DNA of 64,000 nucleotides from Chitinophagaceae bacterium (GTDB taxonomy: Bacteria; Bacteroidota; Bacteroidia; Chitinophagales; Chitinophagaceae), in contig JADKAJ010000001.1 in assembly GCA_016719165.1 (NCBI GenBank), positions 1,077,390 through 1,141,389 on the forward strand. The letters are read 5' to 3'. Of this stretch, positions 36,704 to 45,509 are shown in pieces; position 1 is the stretch's first letter; the number at the start of each line of letters is the position of its first letter. Made by a program: the position numbers and the translations under genes. Under the pieces are notes generated by a model. The model ran no database searches. It had not been told where the DNA came from and worked only from the letters and a program-made list of their open reading frames with translations.

Positions 36704-38065
36704 ATGGCAGGTGCAGTACATAATAACTTACAGGTTGCAATTTCCAACCGGCAGATTCTTAAAATAGCAATGCCGATCAGCCTTGCTATTTTCATTCCAC
36801 AGCTGAATTTCATTACTAATAATATATTTCTCGGCCACTACTCCACTGACAATTATGCTTTGGCTGTAGCAGGCATTACAGGTGTCTATTACCTGATTTT
36901 TGCTGCCATTGGTTATGGCTTAAACAACGGACTTCAGGCCCTCATAGCCCGGAGGGCCGGCGAAAACCGGCCTGAAGAGATTGGTAAATTGTTTACACAG
37001 GGAGTCCTGATAGGTTTGCTGGTTGCGGGTTTGGGTATACTTATCACCTGGACAATAACGCCCTATTTATTCGGCCTGATTATACATGACCCCGAAGTAC
37101 ATAAAAAAGCAGTTGAATTCCTGCGGATAAGAATTTGGGGGCTGCCATTCTTATATATTTATCAACTACGTAATGCATTATTGGTCGGCACCAACCAAAG
37201 CCGCTACCTGGTAGCCGGGACCCTGGCTGAAACAATTACGAACATTGGACTTGACTATGTATTGATTTTTGGTATGCTTGGGTTTCCTGAACTGGGTTTT
37301 AACGGGGCTGCCATTGCATCAGTCATTGCTGAATTTGTTGGCATGTTTGTCATTTTCCTTGTCATCCGCTGGAAAGGGATAAGCCAGCGGTTTGGCTTAT
37401 TTCAGGATTTAAAATGGAACAAAGAAAACAGTTCTCTTATTTTCTCCATGTCTGCCCCGCTTATGTTTCAGCATGCCATCAGTATCATCAGCTGGCAATT
37501 TTTCTTTTTGCTCACAGAACATCATGGTGACATGGCTTTAAAAGTTTCCAATGTGATGCGAAATATATTCGGTGTATTTGGCTGTGTTACCTGGGCCTTT
37601 GCAGCTACCACCAATGCTATGGTAAGTAATATTATAGGACAGGGTAAAAAAGAACAGGTAAACAGCCTCTTAAAGAAAATCATCAAACTAAGTACAGGCG
37701 TTGCGGTTGTAGTTTGTTTACTATTAAATCTCTTCCCTGAAATTTTTCTATCCATTTTTGGACAAGGAGATGATTTTGTGGCAGCCGCTTTGCCAGTGCT
37801 GCGGGTAGTTTCGGCAGCAATGATATTGATGTCATTTTCCATTATTACACTGAGTGCTGTAACAGGAAGTGGTAACACAAGAGTTACATTTTATATTGAA
37901 CTCTTTGCTATCATCATGTATTGTATCTATGTGTACCTTGTTTCAGAGTATTATTTCCTGCCTATAAAATTTGGCTGGATGAGTGAATGGCTTTACTGGC
38001 TCTGCCTGTTCGTACCATCACTTTTATATATACGAAGTGGCCATTGGAAAAAGAAAGTGATTTAG
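36704..38065 (+). CDS. MATE-family multidrug exporter
   Basis: 453 residues with about twelve membrane helices in two similar halves. The first helix and loop (PISLAIFIPQLNFITNNIFLGHYSTDNYALA) and the matching NGLQALIARRAGENRPEEIG loop fit the MATE/NorM and DinF type. It would exchange sodium or protons for cationic compounds; the substrate is unknown. It is a lone plus-strand gene, divergent from DUF3822 and convergent with folB, whose stop it overlaps by four bases. Confidence 0.92.
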   Translation: MAGAVHNNLQVAISNRQILKIAMPISLAIFIPQLNFITNNIFLGHYSTDNYALAVAGITGVYYLIFAAIGYGLNNGLQALIARRAGENRPEEIGKLFTQGVLIGLLVAGLGILITWTITPYLFGLIIHDPEVHKKAVEFLRIRIWGLPFLYIYQLRNALLVGTNQSRYLVAGTLAETITNIGLDYVLIFGMLGFPELGFNGAAIASVIAEFVGMFVIFLVIRWKGISQRFGLFQDLKWNKENSSLIFSMSAPLMFQHAISIISWQFFFLLTEHHGDMALKVSNVMRNIFGVFGCVTWAFAATTNAMVSNIIGQGKKEQVNSLLKKIIKLSTGVAVVVCLLLNLFPEIFLSIFGQGDDFVAAALPVLRVVSAAMILMSFSIITLSAVTGSGNTRVTFYIELFAIIMYCIYVYLVSEYYFLPIKFGWMSEWLYWLCLFVPSLLYIRSGHWKKKVI

Positions 38066-38412
38066 AATTCTTTTTGATACCGAACCCCTACACTACCTGT
38101 AAACTGAATAATCGGCGGATGAAGTTTTTTTATAGAAATATCCGCTTTATTAATTTGTGGAAATGAAACATGAATTGATTCGACAATTTCCATTGCCAGC
38201 GTCTCCAATAAAGCACGGGGCTTTTGCATTTCCGTTTTTACAATTTCATAAAGACGGGCATAGTTTACTGTTACAGCAATATTTGTAATGACAGTTTCAA
38301 CCGGGTCAAAATCAACACACAGGCTTACCTCAAACTCGTTACCGGTTTTCTTTTCTTCCCCGTAAAGTCCGTGAAAGGCATAAAATCGAAGTTCCTTAAG
38401 TTCAATCGTCAT
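38062..38412 (-). CDS. folB: Dihydroneopterin aldolase
   Basis: 116 residues from the ATG at 38412 (MTIELKELRFYAFHG); the open frame to 38487 would overlap trxB. Splits dihydroneopterin to hydroxymethyl-dihydropterin in folate synthesis. FYAFHGLYGEEKKTGN holds the conserved pterin-binding Glu region, VNYARLYEIV is the second motif, and the catalytic Lys is in ISIKKLHPPI. It follows trxB by 20 bases. Confidence 0.93.
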   Translation of the reverse strand: MTIELKELRFYAFHGLYGEEKKTGNEFEVSLCVDFDPVETVITNIAVTVNYARLYEIVKTEMQKPRALLETLAMEIVESIHVSFPQINKADISIKKLHPPIIQFTGSVGVRYQKEF

Positions 38413-38432
38413 TATACCCATTATAGAATAAA

Positions 38433-39374
38433 TTAGTGAACGCCTTTTGCACTTAAGTAACGTTCTGCATCTAATGCGGCCATACAACCGCTACCGGCAG
38501 CAGTTACCGCCTGGCGATATACTTTATCCTGTACATCACCTGAGGCAAACACACCTTCCACATTGGTTTTACTGGTGCCGGGTATTGTTTTGAGATACCC
38601 AGCTTCATCCATATCCAGCCATCCTTTAAAAATATCAGAATTAGGCTGGTGACCAATGGCCACGAAAAATGCACTTACAGGCACTTCTTCTGTTTCACCT
38701 GTTTTTTTATTCCTGATACGAACTGCATGTACCTTTTTATCACCTAACACTTCATCCGTTTCGCTATTCCAGTAAATCTTAATATTAGCCGTATTTTTTA
38801 CTCTTTCCTGCATCACTTTGCTGGCCCGCATTTCATCCCGGCGAACGATCATGTGAACCCGTGAACAAATCTTTGATAAGTATAAAGCTTCTTCTGCGGC
38901 TGTATCACCAGCTCCAACAATCGCTACTTCTTTTCCTTTAAAAAAGAACCCATCACAAACCGCACAGGCACTTACTCCAAAACCATTCAACCTTTGCTCA
39001 CTTTCAAGACCCAGCCATTTAGCGGAGGCTCCCGTTGATATGATCACAGTATCTGCTTCAATCCATTTTTCCTCATCAATCTGAACTTTATGTACGGGGC
39101 CGGTAAAATCCACTTTTGTTGCCAAACCATAACGAATGTCTGCACCCATTCTGGCAGCTTGCTTTTCAAAATGTACCATCATCTCTGGTCCCTGGATGCC
39201 ATCTGGGTAACCAGGATAGTTTTCAACTTCCGTTGTTATGGTCAACTGACCACCTGGCTGAATTCCCTGGTATAAAACGGGGTTCAAACCAGCTCTGCTG
39301 GCATAAATAGCTGCAGTATATCCTGCGGGGCCTGAACCAATGATCAGACACTGTACTTTTTCTGATGCTTCCAT
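38433..39374 (-). CDS. trxB: Thioredoxin-disulfide reductase
   Basis: 313 residues. NADPH-dependent flavoenzyme that keeps thioredoxin reduced. FAD motif GSGPAGYTAAIYASRAG near the N terminus, redox pair CAVCDG, NADPH motif VGAGDTAAEEALYL, and the C-terminal FASGDVQDKVYRQAVTAAGSG that also contacts FAD. A TAAATTTG promoter box lies at 39419-39426 and folB is just downstream. Confidence 0.97.
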   Translation of the reverse strand: MEASEKVQCLIIGSGPAGYTAAIYASRAGLNPVLYQGIQPGGQLTITTEVENYPGYPDGIQGPEMMVHFEKQAARMGADIRYGLATKVDFTGPVHKVQIDEEKWIEADTVIISTGASAKWLGLESEQRLNGFGVSACAVCDGFFFKGKEVAIVGAGDTAAEEALYLSKICSRVHMIVRRDEMRASKVMQERVKNTANIKIYWNSETDEVLGDKKVHAVRIRNKKTGETEEVPVSAFFVAIGHQPNSDIFKGWLDMDEAGYLKTIPGTSKTNVEGVFASGDVQDKVYRQAVTAAGSGCMAALDAERYLSAKGVH

Positions 39375-39418
39375 GATGAGATCTTATTTTTAAATTGAAT
39401 AGTAACCAATCCGGTTGG

Positions 39419-39426
39419 CAAATTTA
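39419..39426 (-). promoter_or_regulatory. Putative -7 box for trxB-folB
   Basis: TAAATTTG matches TAnnTTTG, 45 bases before the trxB start. No clean TTTG at -33. Confidence 0.45.
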
Positions 39427-39505
39427 GCAGTAAAAACGCAATAGTCTTTGTAACATACATCACCATATTATATGGCTGTACAAAACTATATTCATACCGG
39501 ACAGC

Positions 39506-40390
39506 CTATTGAGGGATAATGATAGTTCTGTATTGCGAAGCATAGCCGCCGAAATAACCTAATCCACCACCTTTAATATTACTCATAACTTTGGTAGGAG
39601 AAGAAAAAGGATTGCCTACACTGGCATAAGTAAACTCCATGGTTCTCCAAAAATCATAAGTGGCTTTATCAATATTGCTAAGTTTTAGAGTTACTGTATC
39701 ACCTCTCTCAAAAAAGCTATAAGCCTCGGGAGTAGAACCTGTTCTCAAAATCCCCCTTTCAACCTGTACTTCATAAGTAGAGCCATCAATTACCTGGTCA
39801 TCATAAACTGAGTTTAGCCCCGGATAAAAAGGGTCACTGTTTTGTTTGGTAAAATAACGGACGTAATCCCCAAGTCCGGCCGGATCCGTAGCTTTAAGCA
39901 TCACAGATACTTTTTCGGGAGGGTTGCCTGCCGGAGCTGGCTTCCAGAAAAAGGAATCGATTTGCCTTGTAATACCAGGTATCCTGGTAGTCGCAGTATA
40001 TGTTTTACCTTCCCAAATGATCCGCAATGAATAATTGGTATTCAACTGGCCCGTAAATGCAGTGGCAAGATCGGAAGAGTCTATCGAGTAATAATAAACA
40101 TTATAGCCTCCGCCGATTGGCACAGCATACTCTTTTAATTTATGTGTAAGTGTTCCATTAGAAACAAACACTTCCGCATTTCGGGCAAAACTATTTGCTA
40201 AAATGTCAGGGCTAATTTGTGAAAAATAATTCAGGCTGCGGGAAAGGTAAATAACAGGTGGCTGTTCATTTTCTATAGTGCCCTCCACCACTAATTTTGG
40301 AGAAACCTCATCAAGGTTAAATGTCACTGTCTTTTCGCAGGATACAAATGACAGAGAAATTGCAACAAAAGCTATCAACTGAATTTTCAT
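39506..40390 (-). CDS. DUF4249-family lipoprotein
   Basis: 294 residues with a lipobox (LSFVSC, Cys at 19), then CEKTVTFNLDEVSPKLVVEGTIENEQPPVIYLSRS, the typical opening of DUF4249. The rest is beta-rich with a variable centre. These proteins normally follow a TonB-dependent outer-membrane receptor gene and are thought to be its surface or periplasmic partner, as SusD is for SusC. No receptor gene is adjacent here, so it is either an orphan or works with one elsewhere. Confidence 0.85.
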   Translation of the reverse strand: MKIQLIAFVAISLSFVSCEKTVTFNLDEVSPKLVVEGTIENEQPPVIYLSRSLNYFSQISPDILANSFARNAEVFVSNGTLTHKLKEYAVPIGGGYNVYYYSIDSSDLATAFTGQLNTNYSLRIIWEGKTYTATTRIPGITRQIDSFFWKPAPAGNPPEKVSVMLKATDPAGLGDYVRYFTKQNSDPFYPGLNSVYDDQVIDGSTYEVQVERGILRTGSTPEAYSFFERGDTVTLKLSNIDKATYDFWRTMEFTYASVGNPFSSPTKVMSNIKGGGLGYFGGYASQYRTIIIPQ

Positions 40391-40436
40391 ATCATATTAA
40401 TAACTGCCGGGAATAGAAAATGTTCTGCAAAAAAAA

Positions 40437-40464
40437 TCCGGCCTCACAAAATGTGAAAGCCGGA
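40437..40464 (-). terminator. Intrinsic terminator after rpoD
   Basis: TCCGGC and GCCGGA arms with inner TCACA/TGTGA pairing, followed on the minus strand by seven T, 34 bases past the rpoD stop. Confidence 0.85.
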
Positions 40465-40497
40465 ACTAATTTAAATTAACCCATTCATTTGAATATA

Positions 40498-41373
40498 TTA
40501 CCCCAAATAGGCTTTCAATGCACTGCTATACCGGGCTTTCTGTAAACGTTTAATAGCCCTTTCTTTGATCTGGCGGATACGTTCTTTGGTAAGATCGTAT
40601 TTCTGCCCGATCTGCTCAATAGTAACTCCATTTTCGCCATCCAGGCCAAAATAAGCATTTACAATCTCAGCTTCCCTTGGTGATAGTGATTTCAACACCC
40701 GGCGGATCTCGTTTCTCAATGAATCCTTCATCACATCGTCATCAGTATCATCACTGCCTTCCAGTAAGTCACCCATTGCTACGTCTTCAGCTTCATGCAC
40801 AGGTGCATCCAGTGAAGTATGACGGGTATTGCTCTGGAATATATTATTGATCTCCGTTTCGCTCATTTCCAGCAATTCGGCCAGCTCTTCGGTAGAAGGC
40901 TCTCTTTCATGCTCCTGTTCAAAAGCCATATAGGCTTTATTAGCTTTGTTGTAGGTACCAATTTTATTTTGGGGCAGGCGGACTAGTCTGCCCTGCTCTG
41001 CCAACGCCTGTAGTATTGATTGGCGAATCCACCACACAGCGTAAGAAATGAATTTGAAACCTTTGGTTTCATCGAAGCGTTGTGCCGCTTTAATTAAGCC
41101 GAGGTTACCCTCGTTGATCAGGTCACTTAGTGACAAGCCCTGGTGTTGATATTGCTTAGCCACAGATACAACGAAACGAAGATTGGCCTGAACAAGTTTG
41201 TCCAAAGCCCGTTGAGAATCTACCGGGTTCCTGGTGAACATTTTGATTCGCTGGGCAAGAGTTGTCTCTTCTTCCGGCGTAATCATCGAGATCTTGGAGA
41301 TTTCCTGTAAATACTTTTCAACCGCCTGGGAATCCCTGTTGGTGATCTGGGTAGCAATTTTGAGCTGCCTCAT
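40498..41373 (-). CDS. rpoD: Primary RNA polymerase sigma factor (RpoD/SigA)
   Basis: 291 residues, the short form of the primary sigma factor typical for Bacteroidetes, lacking the long N-terminal region 1.1. Region 1.2 (QAVEKYLQEISKISMITPEEE), region 2 (LIKAAQRFDETKGFKFISYAVWWIRQSI), region 3 and region 4 (helix-turn-helix with EQIGQKYDLTKERIRQIKERAIKRL) are intact. The phylum's sigma recognises TTTG/TAnnTTTG promoters; boxes of this kind occur upstream of several genes here, including its own. An acidic stretch near residue 205 (EGSDDTDDD) is usual for the group. Confidence 0.97.
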   Translation of the reverse strand: MRQLKIATQITNRDSQAVEKYLQEISKISMITPEEETTLAQRIKMFTRNPVDSQRALDKLVQANLRFVVSVAKQYQHQGLSLSDLINEGNLGLIKAAQRFDETKGFKFISYAVWWIRQSILQALAEQGRLVRLPQNKIGTYNKANKAYMAFEQEHEREPSTEELAELLEMSETEINNIFQSNTRHTSLDAPVHEAEDVAMGDLLEGSDDTDDDVMKDSLRNEIRRVLKSLSPREAEIVNAYFGLDGENGVTIEQIGQKYDLTKERIRQIKERAIKRLQKARYSSALKAYLG

Positions 41374-41479
41374 AACTTAAGAAATTTATATATCAACAAA
41401 TAGAAAACAGTCTTTGTTTGCAGGTTATTGCAAATGGATAGTTAATGCAGAATGTGAATTTACCGTCCGGGACTGCCTG

Positions 41480-41510
41480 CAAAAGTAGCTAATAATAGCC
41501 GTTTCTCATA
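41480..41510 (-). promoter_or_regulatory. Putative rpoD promoter
   Basis: TACTTTTG at 41480-41487 is a perfect TAnnTTTG; TATG at 41507-41510 is a weak -33 box at 19 bases. It implies a ~100-base untranslated leader. Confidence 0.55.
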
Positions 41511-41643
41511 GCGTTTAGGCGTGAAAAATTACCCACAATGATAGCGCAATCGATTCCGTATTTAAACTACTCGTGGAAATGCAGTTCTGGCAAGGGTTTG
41601 ACAAAAAAAGATTTAAATTAAAATCTTGCAAAAAAAGTTAAAA

Positions 41644-42825
41644 TCAGGCCTTGTTTGTTCGATTTGTGGATTTCTGTGCTTTTGCTCTATTGTTTAACCA
41701 GAGCCATAATACCAGTCCGGTAAGGAAAAGCAAGGTAGAAATCACCTCCGCCTGGGTAGGTTGAAATCCCAAAAAATCCAATCTTGTATTCACCCGTATT
41801 TTTTCGATAAAAAACCGTTCCAGTCCATTGAGCATGAGATAAAGAGCCATAAGGGTTCCCGGTATTTTAAGTCTTTTTCTAAGTGACCAAAGAACAAGAA
41901 ACAGGATAAAGCATACTATTATCTCATAAAAAGGTGTTGGAAAGACCCCAACCGGTAGTTCATTACAAAATTTTGTATCAGTACAGCCTGGAATAGGCAC
42001 CCCGACCTCATTGACATTATGTGGATATTTATACGACCACATCCAGTCAGGCAACCAACTGAAAGGCTTTGCAGCAGTATTTTCTATACCCCAGTCTCCA
42101 TCACCGGCGACCTGGCAACCTATTCTACCCAGAGAGTAAGCCAGCATCATGGTTGGGGATAGTGCATCATTCAGGTGCCAAAATCCAATTTTATGCTTTC
42201 TGGCATACCACCAGATTGCAAGCGCTGCACAAATCAATCCCCCGTAAAATGTGAGTCCCTTGGCCGAAAAAATATAATCAGAAGGATGAACCAAAAAATC
42301 ACCCCAGTTTTCAAAGATGTCAAATAGTTTGGCTCCCAACAGACCAAAAACAAGGGCAATGATAGTTATCTCCCCTACCCTGTCCTGTGGCCAAATCCTT
42401 ACAGTTCTTTTTTCGGGTTTATCAAGCTTTTGTTTATTCTTCTCCCACCATTTCACGGCAGCAAAGAAAAGTCCAAGCCCGATTCCTGCAGGCCAGCTTC
42501 CCAGGGAAGAGAAGATAAAAGCCTGTGGATCCTCAGTAGCGGAACTATCCAGAATAAACAACGCCACTATTTTATAACCAAGAATAAAACCCAATAAGAA
42601 ATTAAGCGCCAGGTCCGCAAAAGTTGCCGGTTGCCCAACCATCACCTGCATTTCGGTAGGCTGAAATATTCCTTCTTTACTTTTACGCCGTAATTCCGCT
42701 GCCAGTACTATAGCAGAAATGATAAATGAAATGGCGACAAAAAAACCAAAAGAATTAACAAACCGAAGAAATGTCCACTCAACTCCAAAAAGGTCTTTAA
42801 AAGCGTAATACAGATTGGGATACAT
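41644..42825 (-). CDS. lgt: Prolipoprotein diacylglyceryl transferase
   Basis: 393 residues, longer than the E. coli enzyme (about 290) as is usual in this phylum. Transfers diacylglycerol to the lipobox Cys of prelipoproteins in the inner membrane. About eight membrane helices; GLTFYGGLICAALAIWWYARK and SLGRIGCQVAGDGDWG are the conserved motifs, the second being the Lgt signature. The many lipobox proteins in the window depend on it. The C terminus is lysine-rich and cytosolic. Confidence 0.95.
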   Translation of the reverse strand: MYPNLYYAFKDLFGVEWTFLRFVNSFGFFVAISFIISAIVLAAELRRKSKEGIFQPTEMQVMVGQPATFADLALNFLLGFILGYKIVALFILDSSATEDPQAFIFSSLGSWPAGIGLGLFFAAVKWWEKNKQKLDKPEKRTVRIWPQDRVGEITIIALVFGLLGAKLFDIFENWGDFLVHPSDYIFSAKGLTFYGGLICAALAIWWYARKHKIGFWHLNDALSPTMMLAYSLGRIGCQVAGDGDWGIENTAAKPFSWLPDWMWSYKYPHNVNEVGVPIPGCTDTKFCNELPVGVFPTPFYEIIVCFILFLVLWSLRKRLKIPGTLMALYLMLNGLERFFIEKIRVNTRLDFLGFQPTQAEVISTLLFLTGLVLWLWLNNRAKAQKSTNRTNKA

Positions 42826-42907
42826 GTTATTAATTAAGGAAAGCGAATATACTAAAGAAAGTTTCGAGTTATGAGTTTCAGGGTGCGACTTTTACTCAAA
42901 ACAAAAA

Positions 42908-42933
42908 AGCTCCATACCTGAGGGTACGAAGCT
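42908..42933 (-). terminator. Intrinsic terminator after the bacilliredoxin gene
   Basis: AGCTTCGTACC and GGTATGGAGCT pair fully (two G-T) around a four-base loop, followed by six T on the minus strand, 22 bases past the stop. Confidence 0.85.
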
Positions 42934-42955
42934 AATAGTTATGCCTTCTGATTTT

Positions 42956-43372
42956 TTAATTACAATGCTGTTCAAATGCTCCAATCAGGTTTTGGGCAAT
43001 TACCTGTGCCGGCCTGCCCTCTATCTGGTGTCTTTCAATAAAATGAACCAATTGCCCGTTTTTGAACAAAGCTATAGCAGGAGAAGATGGCGGGAACGGC
43101 ATTAAATGCTGACGCAATGTTTTAACGGCTTCAATATCAAAGCCGGCAAATGAGGTTGTTAAAAAGTCAGGCTTTTTTGTTGTATTAGCAACCGCCATTA
43201 ACACCCCGGGTCTTGCAGTTCCGGCAGAGCAACCACATACAGAATTGATCATTACAAGTGTAGTACCTTCTTTTGCTAACTGAGATTCTACTTCCGCCGA
43301 AGTCATTAATTCAGAAAAACCGTTATCGGTCAGTTCCTCTTTCATCGGGATTACTATTTCTTCAGGATACAT
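42956..43372 (-). CDS. BrxA/BrxB-family bacilliredoxin
   Basis: 138 residues from the ATG at 43372 (MYPEEIVIPMKEEL); the frame reaches 43432 but that leader is not typical. A thioredoxin-fold protein with the family's CxC-like motif, SVCGCSAGTARPG, instead of CxxC. In Firmicutes it removes bacillithiol from oxidised proteins. Bacteroidetes also make bacillithiol in many lineages, so that role is plausible here. A TATTTTTG box lies 22 bases upstream and a strong terminator follows; single-gene unit. Confidence 0.92.
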   Translation of the reverse strand: MYPEEIVIPMKEELTDNGFSELMTSAEVESQLAKEGTTLVMINSVCGCSAGTARPGVLMAVANTTKKPDFLTTSFAGFDIEAVKTLRQHLMPFPPSSPAIALFKNGQLVHFIERHQIEGRPAQVIAQNLIGAFEQHCN

Positions 43373-43394
43373 ATTATTAGTTTTAAATGGAACG

Positions 43395-43402
43395 CAAAAA
43401 TA
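43395..43402 (-). promoter_or_regulatory. Putative -7 box for the bacilliredoxin gene
   Basis: TATTTTTG matches TAnnTTTG, 22 bases before the ATG at 43372. The -33 region has only TCTG at 20 bases. Confidence 0.45.
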
Positions 43403-43601
43403 AAGAAAATGTTTATAGCAATCAGAAGTCATTACTGCAGAAAGAAATTATGTCAGTAAAAATTCCCCATTTCGGAAATTATGTCTTTTCTCTATTGAAC
43501 TTTTTACCATGATTGACACAAAAAATGTTCAATTACCAGGGTGGTACATGGTTTGACGATTATTCTGTGTTAAAACAATTCATATTTAAAACTAAATAAC
43601 T

Positions 43602-44048
43602 ATGGCTTACGTAAAATTCAACAGCAGACCTTTTGAAGGCACATTCAACAATTTGGTTGATGATCTTTTTACCGAATTACCAGTATTGTTCAAAAATGAT
43701 TTTAACAATACTGAAAGAAAGGGTACCATTCCTGTAAACGTCAAAGAGACAGAAAAGAGTTACCAACTTGAAGTAGTAGCTCCCGGCTTTGAAAAATCAG
43801 ATTTTAAGGTAAATATGGAGCAGGATCTGCTGACCATTTCTGCCGAAAAGAAAAGTGAAGTAAAAGACGAAAATGAGAAGTATATCCGCAGGGAATACAG
43901 CTTCCGTTCTTTTAAGAGATCTTTCACATTAGATGAAAAAATAGATGCAACGAATATTGAAGCATCTTACGTCAATGGTGTGCTGACATTAAACCTTCCC
44001 AAGAAAGTAGCAGTCAAAGCAGCAGCGACAGAAATAATAATTAAATAA
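43602..44048 (+). CDS. Hsp20/alpha-crystallin small heat shock protein
   Basis: 148 residues. ATP-independent chaperone that binds unfolding proteins. N-terminal region FNNLVDDLFTELPV, then an alpha-crystallin domain (PVNVKETEKSYQLEVVAPGFEKSDFKV ... YSFRSFKRSFTLDEKIDATNIEASYVNGVLTLNLPKK) and an I-x-I-type C-terminal anchor in EIIIK. Stands alone with its own terminator. I saw no clear heat-shock operator (CIRCE-like inverted repeat) upstream. Confidence 0.95.
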   Translation: MAYVKFNSRPFEGTFNNLVDDLFTELPVLFKNDFNNTERKGTIPVNVKETEKSYQLEVVAPGFEKSDFKVNMEQDLLTISAEKKSEVKDENEKYIRREYSFRSFKRSFTLDEKIDATNIEASYVNGVLTLNLPKKVAVKAAATEIIIK

Positions 44049-44094
44049 GTTCTTACAATAAAAATTTTCTCATAAGCAGTTGGTTTTGGTTTAC

Positions 44095-44116
44095 ACCCTC
44101 CGTTTCCACGGAGGGT
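44095..44116 (+). terminator. Intrinsic terminator after hsp20
   Basis: ACCCTCCGT and ACGGAGGGT form a nine-base stem with a four-base loop, followed by a T-rich run. Confidence 0.85.
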
Positions 44117-44147
44117 TTCTTTTTACCACTACTATATTTTTATCCTA

Positions 44148-44606
44148 TTATTGCCCGGAACATCCCTGCCTTCTTCTTGTATCAATAATGTACTGAATTT
44201 TCCATCCGTTGCTGAAACGGATAACCTGGAAAGAATTAACCCCGCAATGACTAAACTGACCATTAAAATAAAAGTTGTATGGCGTCCATACTAAAGCCAG
44301 TGGCCCATCGATTTTAATTGTTTCAAAACTGATCCGTTCATCAGCTGCTCCCGGCTTTTGTTTGCTTACAAAATCAATAAAACCTGCGGGATCCTCATTT
44401 TTCACAACGAGATTTCCCTCTTTATCTCTTGAGATCGTCTGCAGCACCATACTATCTGCAAAACTGCTTTTCAATAATACCGCGTCAGCATTTTTCATAC
44501 CGGTAAACATATTATTGATTACAGCTTTTACAGAGTCCTCTGCTGTCTGCGCTTTTGCACATATCCCACAAGTAATTACTGTTAATAGTATGAAAAAGTA
44601 TTTCAT
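44148..44606 (-). CDS. Secreted SnoaL/NTF2-like protein
   Basis: 152 residues from the ATG at 44606 (MKYFFILLTVITCGICAKAQ), a clean signal peptide. The open frame runs to 45020, but that part overlaps the opposite-strand lipoprotein gene and is not coding. The mature part is one NTF2-like cone: SVKAVINNMFTGMKNADAVLLKSSFADS ... GPLALVWTPYNFYFNG ... SFQVIRFSNGWKIQYIIDTRRR. These domains are often described as putative lumazine-binding or SnoaL-like; no catalytic function can be assigned. Confidence 0.85.
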   Translation of the reverse strand: MKYFFILLTVITCGICAKAQTAEDSVKAVINNMFTGMKNADAVLLKSSFADSMVLQTISRDKEGNLVVKNEDPAGFIDFVSKQKPGAADERISFETIKIDGPLALVWTPYNFYFNGQFSHCGVNSFQVIRFSNGWKIQYIIDTRRRQGCSGQ

Positions 44607-44688
44607 GTTCTGTGATTTTAAGATTTTATGGCAAATGAATTGAACGGTTATTACGTTGTTTCCTGTATCTAAAATAAAGCCTCTAGCC

Positions 44689-45036
44689 ATGCAAATGTCC
44701 AAAATAGTACAAGCGGTTATTTTAATGACAATAGTGGCATTGGCTGCAAGTTGTGCAACGGGTAAGGAATATGCAGCACGGATTTTCGGTTCAAGGGATC
44801 TCCGTATCAAAGACACAACGGTAGTTGCTATACGGTTCCTGGAACTGGACAATGACAGCCTCCAGGATATAAAAGATGGCTGGGTAAAAAATTCTTTCAA
44901 CACCAATATTGATTCGACAAAGGAGAGTAATAAAGTACCTGTAGTAGTGGAGTCAAAAACACCCGTCCTCCCCAATGAACCGGTTGCCAAAACGAATAAG
45001 CCGGGTGAAGTAAGAACCAAACGAACCAGAGAATGA
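44689..45036 (+). CDS. Hypothetical lipoprotein
   Basis: 115 residues from the ATG at 44689. The signal peptide (KIVQAVILMTIVALAASC) ends in a lipobox. The mature part has RDLRIKDTTVVAIRFLELDNDSLQDIKDGWVKNSF and a Lys/Thr/Pro-rich tail. No family recognised. The next lipoprotein gene starts 66 bases downstream on the same strand. Confidence 0.65.
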   Translation: MQMSKIVQAVILMTIVALAASCATGKEYAARIFGSRDLRIKDTTVVAIRFLELDNDSLQDIKDGWVKNSFNTNIDSTKESNKVPVVVESKTPVLPNEPVAKTNKPGEVRTKRTRE

Positions 45037-45102
45037 ATTCAAAAAGCCAATCCCTGTTGCGGATAAATATGTTCACATTTATTAATCTTTAAAAACAGTC
45101 TC

Positions 45103-45468
45103 ATGAAAAGAACTTTTATCTTATCTATAGCAGCGGTAATGACTGCTGCTGTTTTTACCAGTTGCGGGCACAGCCGTGTGTGGGCAACAAAAGAAAGAAG
45201 GGAATCAGCACCCCCTTCACCCCCGGCCCGCACAGCATCCTATTACAATGCTGCTCCACTCATTGTAAGCCCAACCCCGGGATTCACAATGAACCGGCAC
45301 CCCAACGGACAGTATTTCCATAAAAGTCCGCAGGGAATTATGTACTGGAAAGGCTATGACAATCGATTTTACCTGGACAGAAATTATGTCAACCGTACCC
45401 AATACAGCAAATGGGAATACAATGAATGGAAACGCTACAGCAGGCAAAGTAATAGCCGGTACAGGTAG
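45103..45468 (+). CDS. Hypothetical small lipoprotein rich in Tyr and Arg
   Basis: 121 residues with a lipobox (AVFTSCGH, Cys at 21). The mature part has a Pro/Ala-rich linker (ESAPPSPPARTASYYNAAP), then an aromatic tail (MYWKGYDNRFYLDRNYVNRTQYSKWEYNEWKRY) in which about a quarter of the residues are Tyr, Trp or Phe. Not a family I can name; related small surface lipoproteins are common in this phylum. It shares a terminator with the opposite decarboxylase gene. Confidence 0.7.
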   Translation: MKRTFILSIAAVMTAAVFTSCGHSRVWATKERRESAPPSPPARTASYYNAAPLIVSPTPGFTMNRHPNGQYFHKSPQGIMYWKGYDNRFYLDRNYVNRTQYSKWEYNEWKRYSRQSNSRYR

Positions 45469-45480
45469 AAAAAACAATAA

Positions 45481-45504
45481 AAACCCTTTCAATTGAAAGG
45501 GTTT
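45481..45504. terminator. Bidirectional terminator
   Basis: AAACCCTTTCAA and TTGAAAGGGTTT form a perfect twelve-base palindrome between the convergent genes ending at 45468 and 45510. Confidence 0.8.
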
Positions 45505-45509
45505 ACATT

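Noticed and set aside
44607..45020. Upstream part of the minus-strand frame ending at 44148 (total 290 codons)
   Set aside because: The signal peptide starts at 44606, and the upstream part overlaps a lipoprotein gene on the other strand with clear lipobox.
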